A DNA stretch of 64,000 bases from Gammaproteobacteria bacterium (GTDB taxonomy: Bacteria > Pseudomonadota > Gammaproteobacteria > Steroidobacterales > GCA-2729495): assembly GCA_015709695.1 (NCBI GenBank), contig CP054183.1, forward strand, positions 868,001 through 932,000. The letters are read 5' to 3'. This document shows, one piece after another, positions 58,079-64,000 of this stretch. The number at the start of each line of letters is the position of its first letter. Positions within the stretch are counted from its first letter, which is position 1. The notes under the pieces were generated by a model. The model saw nothing but the letters and a program-made list of their open reading frames with translations, had not been told where the DNA came from and did not search any database. A program made the translations under genes and the position numbers.

Positions 58079-59641
58079 CTAGTTGGCGCGCGTCACCCGC
58101 AGGACTTCCTCCAGCGTGGTCACGCCGGCGAGGACCTTCTTCAGGCCATCGTCGCGGATGCTGGGGCTGCGGGTGCGGGCGTGGCGCTCGAGCTCATGTT
58201 CGCCCGAGCCGTCGTGGATCATGGTGCGCAGCTCGTCGTCGATGGTGACGAGCTCGTAGATGCCGGTGCGTCCCTTGTAGCCGTTGCTGCCCGGCACGTC
58301 ATCCCGCGGCCGGTACAGGGTGGGGGGGCTCCCGGGATCGACCCCGAGCACGCGGCATTCATACTCCGACGCGGTGTAGGGCTGGCGCGCATCGGGATCG
58401 AGCATGCGCACCAGGCGCTGGGCCAGCACGCCGACCAGGCTCGAGGAGAGCAGGAAGGGCTCGATGCCCATGTCGCGCAGGCGGGTCACCGCGCCCACGG
58501 CCGTATTGGTGTGCAGCGTCGACAGCACCAGGTGTCCGGTGAGGCTCGCCTGCACGGCGATCTCCGCGGTTTCGAGGTCGCGGATCTCGCCGACCATCAC
58601 CACATCAGGGTCCTGGCGGAGGATGGCGCGCAGGCCGCGGGCAAAGGTCATCTCCACCTTGGTGTTGACCTGCGACTGGCCGATCCCGTCGATGTAGTAC
58701 TCGATGGGATCCTCCACGGTCATGATGTTGCGGGTGTTGTCGTTGATGCGCTCGAGCGCCGCATACAGTGTGGTGGTCTTGCCCGAGCCGGTGGGCCCGG
58801 TGACGAGGATGATGCCGTGCGGCTTGTGGATGAGCTCGTCGATGGTGTCCTGCGTCGCCGGGTCCATGCCGAGGTTGTCGAGGTCGATGCGCCCGGCGTG
58901 CTTGTCCAGCAGCCGCAGCACCACGCGCTCGCCGTGGCCGGATGGCATGGTGGAGACGCGCACGTCGACGGCGCGGCCCGCCACGCGCAACGAGATGCGG
59001 CCGTCCTGGGGCAGGCGCTTCTCGGCGATGTCGAGTTTCGACATGACCTTGATGCGGGACACCACCAGTGGCGCCACCGCCCGTCGCGACTGCAGCACCT
59101 CGCGCAGCACGCCATCGACGCGGAAGCGGATGACCAGGCGGTTCTCGTAGGGCTCGATGTGGATGTCGGAGGCGTTTTCCTTCACCGCCGCGGTCAGCAC
59201 CGCATTGATGAGGCGGATGATGGGCGCGTCGTCATCGCTCTCCATCAGGTCCGACGGCTCCGGCAGCTGCTGCGCGACCTGCAGCAGGTCGGTGTCGTCG
59301 CGCAGTCCCTCGACCATCTGCATGGTCGAGCTGGACTCGCGCTCGTAGGTTTCCTGGAGGCGGGCGTCGAATTCCTCGCTGCCCACCCGTCGCAGGGCGA
59401 GCGGCATGCCCAGGAAGCGCCGGGTTTCGGCAATGGCCAGCGGCTGCACGCCCGGGCGGGCGAGAACCTGCGCGTGGCCGTCCTCGCAGCCCAGCACCAG
59501 CACGCCATGGCGCTTGGCAAAGGGAAACGGCAGCAGCCGCAGGCCGTTCCCGGCAGTCGTGCCGGCCGGCGCTGCCGGCATCGGGGCTGCCGGCAACTCC
59601 AGCGTCACGTCGTCAGGGAGCTGGCTGGCCGGCGTTGCCAT
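58079..59641 (-). CDS. gspE: Type II secretion ATPase GspE without zinc cysteines
   Basis: 520 aa secretion ATPase. Walker [10 protein letters not shown] covers residues 282-290, the Asp box is TVEDPIEY, Walker B is VVMVGEIRD and the His box is TLHTNTA. The zinc module expected between the His box and [11 protein letters not shown] has lost all four cysteines: the first pair reads D415-P-D-A418 and the second V449-P-G-S452. The rest of the C-terminal domain is intact and close to EpsE ([19 protein letters not shown]). Its start lies inside the end of gspD (29-nt overlap). Confidence 0.95.
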   Translation of the reverse strand: MATPASQLPDDVTLELPAAPMPAAPAGTTAGNGLRLLPFPFAKRHGVLVLGCEDGHAQVLARPGVQPLAIAETRRFLGMPLALRRVGSEEFDARLQETYERESSSTMQMVEGLRDDTDLLQVAQQLPEPSDLMESDDDAPIIRLINAVLTAAVKENASDIHIEPYENRLVIRFRVDGVLREVLQSRRAVAPLVVSRIKVMSKLDIAEKRLPQDGRISLRVAGRAVDVRVSTMPSGHGERVVLRLLDKHAGRIDLDNLGMDPATQDTIDELIHKPHGIILVTGPTGSGKTTTLYAALERINDNTRNIMTVEDPIEYYIDGIGQSQVNTKVEMTFARGLRAILRQDPDVVMVGEIRDLETAEIAVQASLTGHLVLSTLHTNTAVGAVTRLRDMGIEPFLLSSSLVGVLAQRLVRMLDPDARQPYTASEYECRVLGVDPGSPPTLYRPRDDVPGSNGYKGRTGIYELVTIDDELRTMIHDGSGEHELERHARTRSPSIRDDGLKKVLAGVTTLEEVLRVTRAN

Positions 59642-61691
59642 CGGTTTCGGGAGCGGCCTGGCCGGAGGTCGGCGCGGCGTCCAGTCGCAACTGGCGCAGG
59701 TCCAGCGCGGGCGGGGCCGCCGGTGCGACGGGCGGCAGCATGGGCCGGGACTCGCCGGGCATCAGCCGCACCTTGTCCGGGTTGAGGGCGAGTTGCTGGT
59801 TGCGCACGAAGTTGTACTTCGAGTTGGTCTCGAAGGCGGCCTGCGAGGCATCGCGCAGGATGGTCGGCTTGATGAACACCATCAGGTTGGTCTTCTTCTT
59901 CGTGGTGCTGTCCACGCGGAAGAACTGACCGAGGAGGGGAATGCTGCCGAGGATCGGCACCCGCTGCTGTTGCTCGGTGAGGTCATCCTGGATCAGGCCG
60001 CCGAGCACCAGCGTGCCGCCGTCCTCGACGATCACCGAGGTGGTGATGGAACGGTTGGTGGTGACCAGGTCGGCGGCGCCACGGACATTGGCGGCCAGGG
60101 CGGAGAGGACCTGCTCGATCTTCAGCAGCACGGCGTCGCCCTCGTTGATCTGCGGCGTCAGCTTGAGGGTCAGCCCGACCTGTTCGCGCTGGATGGTCTG
60201 GAATGGATTCACGCTGGTGGTGCCGCCCGTGGCCCCGGTGTTGGTGAACTGGCCGGTGACGAATGGCACCTCCTGGCCCACCTTGATCTCGGCCTCTTCG
60301 TTGTCCATGGTCACGAGGACCGGCGTGCCGACGATGTTGGTGTTGGCATCCGAGGCCAGGGCATTGATCAACGCGGCGAAGCTGGTGCCCGAGTCCTGCA
60401 CCTTGCCCACGGCCATGTTCAGGCCCTTGCCGATGGCGGCGCCGATGGCCGCCGTCTCGCCGCTCTTGGCTGCGGCGGCCAGGCCGATGATGCCGCCGCC
60501 GCCCGTGTTCGGCAGGTCGAATCGGGTGACGCCGGCCATGTTCTCCAGATTGGAGTCCCCGACGGCCCAGTTCACGCCGAGTTCGGAAGCCTTGTCGGCG
60601 CTGACCTCGACGATCAGCGATTCCACCAGTACCTGCATGCGGCGGATGTCGACCTTGTCGATCACCGCCATCATCGCCTTCATGACCTTGGGGGGGGCGG
60701 TGATGATGAGCGCATTGGTGGACTCATCGGCCCAGATGCTGACCTCGCCACGCTCCGTGGGCGGTGCGGCATTGGCGCCCGCCGCGGCGGGGCCACCACC
60801 GCCCTGCTTCTGGTACTGGGCCTGCAGCTTGGTGGCCAGGTCCTTCGCCTCGGCGTAGCGCAGGTAGCGCACGCGGGTGTCGCCGCCTTCCTGCAGCGGC
60901 GTGTCGAGGTGGGCCACCAGGGTACGCAGGCGCAGCCGCTCGGTCTTGTCGCCGCTCACCAGCACGCTGTTGGTGCGCTCGTCAGCGACAATGGTGGCCG
61001 TAGGTGCGGCGCCACCTTCGGTCTTGGCGCCCTGCCCGAGCGTGGTGATCACCCGCACCACTTCGGCCGCCGAGGCGTTCTCCAGCCGGATCACCTCGAT
61101 GTCCGAGGTGCTCTCCGTGTCGATGCGCTCGATGATGCGCTGCATGCGTTCGACGTTCGCGGCACGGTCGGAGATGATGAGCATGTTGGACGGCGGGTGC
61201 GCGGCGAGGTGGCCGTACTGCGGGATCAGCGGCCGCAGGATCGGCACCAGCTGCGCTGCCGCCACGTTCCGCACCGGCAGGATGCGCGTCACCATGTCGT
61301 CGGCATCACGGCCGCCGCCCGGGCCGATTTCCGCGCCGGGAACCTGCCGGGCGTTGGCATCGGGCAGGATCTTCACGACGTTACCCGACGGCACGGCGAT
61401 GAAACCGTAGACCGCGAGGATGGAGAGGAATGCCTCGTAGAAGGCATCGGGCGTCATCGGCGCCGATGACAGCATCGTCACCTGCGCCTTGACGCGCGGA
61501 TCGAGCACGAAATTCTTGCCAGTCACGGCACCGACCGCCTCGATCACCTGGCGGATGTCCGCATCCTTGTAGTTGGGTGTGATGGCGCCCTGTGCCTGCT
61601 GCGCGGCCACGGGGCCCGAGACCAGGGCGAGCGCCACGGCCAGCGCGACCAGCTGCTGCATCACCCGCGTCAACCCCGAAATCCTGCGCAT
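59613..61691 (-). CDS. gspD: Type II secretion secretin GspD
   Basis: Outer membrane channel, 692 aa. A signal peptide (hydrophobic segment [16 protein letters not shown]) precedes the N0 domain ([21 protein letters not shown]), three N1-N3 repeats and the secretin core with VPFVTGQF and [10 protein letters not shown]. The C-terminal tail is Pro/Ala-rich. The start is ATG 61691, 13 nt after gspC; ATG 61661 is an alternative. An uninterrupted run of eight C (coding strand) lies at 60690-60697. Confidence 0.95.
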   Translation of the reverse strand: MRRISGLTRVMQQLVALAVALALVSGPVAAQQAQGAITPNYKDADIRQVIEAVGAVTGKNFVLDPRVKAQVTMLSSAPMTPDAFYEAFLSILAVYGFIAVPSGNVVKILPDANARQVPGAEIGPGGGRDADDMVTRILPVRNVAAAQLVPILRPLIPQYGHLAAHPPSNMLIISDRAANVERMQRIIERIDTESTSDIEVIRLENASAAEVVRVITTLGQGAKTEGGAAPTATIVADERTNSVLVSGDKTERLRLRTLVAHLDTPLQEGGDTRVRYLRYAEAKDLATKLQAQYQKQGGGGPAAAGANAAPPTERGEVSIWADESTNALIITAPPKVMKAMMAVIDKVDIRRMQVLVESLIVEVSADKASELGVNWAVGDSNLENMAGVTRFDLPNTGGGGIIGLAAAAKSGETAAIGAAIGKGLNMAVGKVQDSGTSFAALINALASDANTNIVGTPVLVTMDNEEAEIKVGQEVPFVTGQFTNTGATGGTTSVNPFQTIQREQVGLTLKLTPQINEGDAVLLKIEQVLSALAANVRGAADLVTTNRSITTSVIVEDGGTLVLGGLIQDDLTEQQQRVPILGSIPLLGQFFRVDSTTKKKTNLMVFIKPTILRDASQAAFETNSKYNFVRNQQLALNPDKVRLMPGESRPMLPPVAPAAPPALDLRQLRLDAAPTSGQAAPETDGNAGQPAP

Positions 61692-61704
61692 GCGCCTGTC
61701 CACA

Positions 61705-62727
61705 CTACTGCTGGCCCGCCGCGGCCGGCGTGGCATCGGATTGGCCCGCTGCTGCGGGTGTCGTGGCGGCCCCGGGTGCGGCGGCGCTCGCGGCCCCGCC
61801 GGCCGGCCCCTCGCCGGCCGCTGCCACCTGGCTGGAATCCAGCGTCAGCGTCTGGGACTGGCCATCGCGATCGACGGTCACCGTGACCTGGGTCGTGTTG
61901 GCCAGGGAACGGAAGGTCTCCATGGCCTGCGCGGGATTATTGAGGGCCATGCCATTGATTTCTGTGACGAGGTCCCCAGGCTTCAGGCCCAGGGCCACGA
62001 ACTGCTCGCGGTTGCGGCCGGGATACACCCGGTAGCCCTTGAGCTCGCCGTTCGGCATGAAGGGCTGCGGCCGGATGATCTCGGTGATGGTCGCCGCATT
62101 CTGCGACACGGCTTCCTGCATCGACGGCGTGGCCGGCCGGCGCGCCAGTGGCTGCGGTGCCTGGGTGCGCGGCCCGCCCGCGCTGCCGCCGGTGGAGAGG
62201 CGCGGCAGGAGAAGGGCCTCGAGCGCGCCCCCGCGACTGAGGATCACGCGGTCGGCCTGCACCTGCTGCAGGACCGCACCGCCCGGCAGCGGGTCCTTGA
62301 TGAAATACACCTTCTCGTTGCCGGCGCTGTCGGCGATGATGGCATGGGCGAAACGCTCGTCGAGGGCGGCGACCGCGCCGCGCAATTGCAGCTGCAGCTG
62401 TGTCTCCGGTGCGTTGGCGGCATTGGCGAGGCCCGGGGCGGGTTCGGCTGCAGCCTGCCCGAAAAGGTGGGCGGCACCGACGGCAGCATAGGCACCCGGA
62501 CCGCTGCCGGCCGACGCGGCCGGGGCCGCCGCAGCAACCGGTGGCGGTGGTGTCCACGCGGCCGGAGCGGGGCCGGGAACCAGCAACCAGATGAGCCGGG
62601 CGCAGTAGTAACCGATACCGATCACCAGCAGCAGCGACACCCAGAATGGCAGCGTCTCGCTGGCGCGGCCAAGGAGGGCCTCGGGGCTCTGCGCGGTCCA
62701 GCGCTGCATGGTTTCGGCGAGGTTCAA
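61705..62727 (-). CDS. gspC: Type II secretion protein GspC
   Basis: About 340 aa inner membrane protein that links the platform to the secretin. One N-terminal membrane helix (FWVSLLLVIGIGYYCARLIWLL) is followed by a proline/alanine linker, the HR domain (LQLQLRGAVAALDERFAHAII) and a PDZ-like domain (LGLKPGDLVTEINGMAL). The start is uncertain: TTG 62727 has GGAG five bases upstream, whereas TTG 62748 and ATG 62709 lack a clear ribosome binding site. It is the first gene of the C-D-E-F unit. Confidence 0.88.
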   Translation of the reverse strand: MNLAETMQRWTAQSPEALLGRASETLPFWVSLLLVIGIGYYCARLIWLLVPGPAPAAWTPPPPVAAAAPAASAGSGPGAYAAVGAAHLFGQAAAEPAPGLANAANAPETQLQLQLRGAVAALDERFAHAIIADSAGNEKVYFIKDPLPGGAVLQQVQADRVILSRGGALEALLLPRLSTGGSAGGPRTQAPQPLARRPATPSMQEAVSQNAATITEIIRPQPFMPNGELKGYRVYPGRNREQFVALGLKPGDLVTEINGMALNNPAQAMETFRSLANTTQVTVTVDRDGQSQTLTLDSSQVAAAGEGPAGGAASAAAPGAATTPAAAGQSDATPAAAGQQ

Positions 62728-62943
62728 TGATGCTCCACGGGCATGCAACAGGAAGGACCGGGCCGGCGCAGTCCGCGCCCGGGAGACCGCAAATTAGCAT
62801 AATCAAGGGCTTGGGGTAAGGGCGTAGAAGGCGGGGATTTCCTTTGGCGGGGCATCGGGATGGCGTCGGGACTTCACGCGCGGGATCAGCAGGAGACCGG
62901 GTCACGCGCCAGCCGCAGTGAAGCACCGGCGACCGCGCGGTTG

Positions 62944-62961
62944 CCGTGCGATGTCGCACGG
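62944..62961. repeat. 18-bp dyad upstream of clpS
   Basis: CCGTGCGA and TCGCACGG form a perfect 8-bp inverted repeat with a 2-bp centre. It sits at about the -35 position of the predicted clpS promoter, so it is a candidate operator. Confidence 0.6.
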
Positions 62962-62978
62962 TCCGGCCGCCGGGCGGA

Positions 62979-62987
62979 TGGTATACA
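62979..62987 (+). promoter_or_regulatory. Possible extended -10 of the clpS-clpA promoter
   Basis: TGGTATACA matches an extended -10 (TG-N-TATAAT type). It lies about 80 nt before the clpS ATG, just downstream of the dyad. Confidence 0.45.
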
Positions 62988-63069
62988 TATTGTCGTGCCC
63001 GGTCCGCCCCGGGATGCATCGATGTCGCGCTTCCCGGCGGTAATATGGTCGCTGTCGTGCAGGCTGTCG

Positions 63070-63423
63070 ATGTTCACCAACTCCGCCATGGCCAGTGAAG
63101 GCAATCCACCCGGCAACCGGCCGGAAGACGGGCGTGGTCTGGCTGTCGAGGAGGCCCGGCCGAAGCTCAAGAGGCCGCCGCTGTTCCGCGTGGTGCTGAT
63201 CAACGACGACTACACGCCGATGGAATTCGTGGTGGAGATCCTGGAGCGCATCTTTTCGATGGACCGGCCCAAGGCGACGCGGGTGATGCTCGAGGTGCAC
63301 ACCAAGGGCAAGGGCGTTTGCGGCGTGTATACCTACGAGATCGCCGAAACCAAGGTCGCGCAGGTCACTTCGTACGCACAGCAGCACCAGCATCCGCTGC
63401 TGTGTACGCTGGAGGAAACGTGA
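63070..63423 (+). CDS. clpS: ClpA adaptor protein ClpS
   Basis: N-end-rule adaptor that delivers substrates to ClpAP. 117 aa from ATG 63070 (111 aa from ATG 63088). VVLINDDYTPMEFVVEIL holds the N-degron pocket (N-D-D-Y-T-P-M), and YAQQHQHPLLCTLEE closes the protein. The N-terminal 30 residues are flexible, as needed to enter ClpA. clpA starts 7 nt after the stop. Confidence 0.95.
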   Translation: MFTNSAMASEGNPPGNRPEDGRGLAVEEARPKLKRPPLFRVVLINDDYTPMEFVVEILERIFSMDRPKATRVMLEVHTKGKGVCGVYTYEIAETKVAQVTSYAQQHQHPLLCTLEET

Positions 63424-63430
63424 GGCGGGC

Positions 63431-64000
63431 ATGCTGAGCAGCGAACTGGAATACTGCCTGAACGAGGCCTTTCAACAGGCCCGCAGGAATCGTCACGAAT
63501 ACATGACCGTGGAGCACCTGCTCCTGGCCATCCTCGATATCCCGTCGGTGGCGGAGATCCTCAAGTCCTGCGGTGCCGACATGGAGCGCCTGCGCCGTGA
63601 GCTCGAGGAGTTCACCGACCAGTCGACCCCGCGCCTCAAGGGAGAGAGCGACCAGGACGTGCAGCCCACCCTGGGCTTCCAGCGCGTGCTGCAGCGGGCC
63701 GTGTTCCACGTGCAGTCCAGCGGCAAAAAAGAAGTGAAGGGCGAGAACGTGCTGGTCGCCATCTTCGGCGAGAAGCAGTCGCACGCCGTCTACCTGCTGG
63801 GCCTGCACGATGTCGCGCGCCTGGACGTGGTCAATTTCATTTCCCACGGGCTCGCCAAGTTCGGCGAGCGCCGCGGCACGGGCGCCCGCGGTGCAGAGGC
63901 CGAGGAGGGTGACGGCGATCCGGCAGGCAGTGCCCTGGAGAACTACGCGTCGAACCTCAATCGCCGCGCGGCGGAGGGTCGTATCGATCCGCTCATCGGG
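63431..64000 (+). CDS. clpA: ATP-dependent Clp protease ATP-binding subunit ClpA, 5' part
   Basis: The first 190 codons of clpA; the gene runs off the window. The N-terminal ClpS-binding domain opens MLSSELEYCLNEAFQQAR and contains YMTVEHLLLAILD. The start of the first AAA+ domain (RRAAEGRIDPLIG) is the last thing seen. ClpA unfolds proteins for ClpP and partners with ClpS, encoded directly upstream. Confidence 0.96.
   Translation, partial: MLSSELEYCLNEAFQQARRNRHEYMTVEHLLLAILDIPSVAEILKSCGADMERLRRELEEFTDQSTPRLKGESDQDVQPTLGFQRVLQRAVFHVQSSGKKEVKGENVLVAIFGEKQSHAVYLLGLHDVARLDVVNFISHGLAKFGERRGTGARGAEAEEGDGDPAGSALENYASNLNRRAAEGRIDPLIG

Larger units (their letters stand above)
62728..63069. other. 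About 340-bp divergent intergenic region between gspC and clpS
   Basis: No gene is supported, although the clpS frame stays open back to 62860. The region contains an AT-rich patch near 62790-62812 that may hold the gspC promoter, and the clpS dyad and extended -10 described separately. Confidence 0.65.

Overview
This 64-kb window is high-GC (roughly two thirds G+C by eye), densely coding chromosomal DNA from a gammaproteobacterium. The taxon is inferred from conserved gene orders: sdhCDAB-sdhE-ygfX, rpoE-rseA-rseB, lepA-lepB-rnc-era-recO-pdxJ-acpS, msbA-lpxK-kdsB, rluC-yceF-yceD-rpmF-plsX-fabH and clpS-clpA. The predicted LexA operator is of the CTGT-N8-ACAG type, which argues against Xanthomonas-type bacteria; a deep-branching gammaproteobacterial order seems likely but is not proven. 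I see no rRNA, tRNA, insertion sequence, prophage or CRISPR array.

Layout. 1-4790: end of an Mth938-like gene, recJ, prfB (with its programmed +1 frameshift) and lysS. 4787-10152: ygfZ facing away from a succinate dehydrogenase operon that begins with an SdhAF4-type assembly factor and ends with sdhE and ygfX. 10220-12767: sigma-E operon (rpoE, rseA, rseB, a small glutaredoxin-like gene) behind a sigma-E-type promoter. 12815-20258: translation and RNA-processing cluster from lepA to acpS plus an exonuclease. 20264-24832: rlmD, a cytosolic YkuD protein, nagZ, hpt and a PAS-GGDEF protein with a degenerate active site. 24880-29467 (minus): csiV, mfd and a small periplasmic protein.

29754-41185 is an envelope cluster: the LolCDE lipoprotein exporter, a DUF2062 protein, ComEC, ExbB/ExbD-like proteins, MsbA, LpxK, KdsB and a low-molecular-weight phosphatase. 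rne (minus) follows, with a leader of about 350 nt. 44143-48599 carries rluC, maf, yceD, rpmF, plsX and fabH. A periplasmic L,D-transpeptidase then converges on an Lpp-like lipoprotein across a strong terminator. 50436-56420 is an SOS mutagenesis unit: lexA with an operator over its own -10, then imuA, imuB and dnaE2. 56834-62727 (minus) is a partial type II secretion operon, gspC-D-E-F. The window ends with clpS and the start of clpA.

No wholly new system stands out. The points most worth checking are the signal-peptide-less YkuD enzyme next to nagZ, the GspE that has lost all four zinc-binding cysteines, the GGDEF-derived protein with an altered active site, the Lpp/L,D-transpeptidase pair, and several regulatory sites: LexA box, sigma-E promoter, rne leader, clpS dyad and probable leaderless starts.
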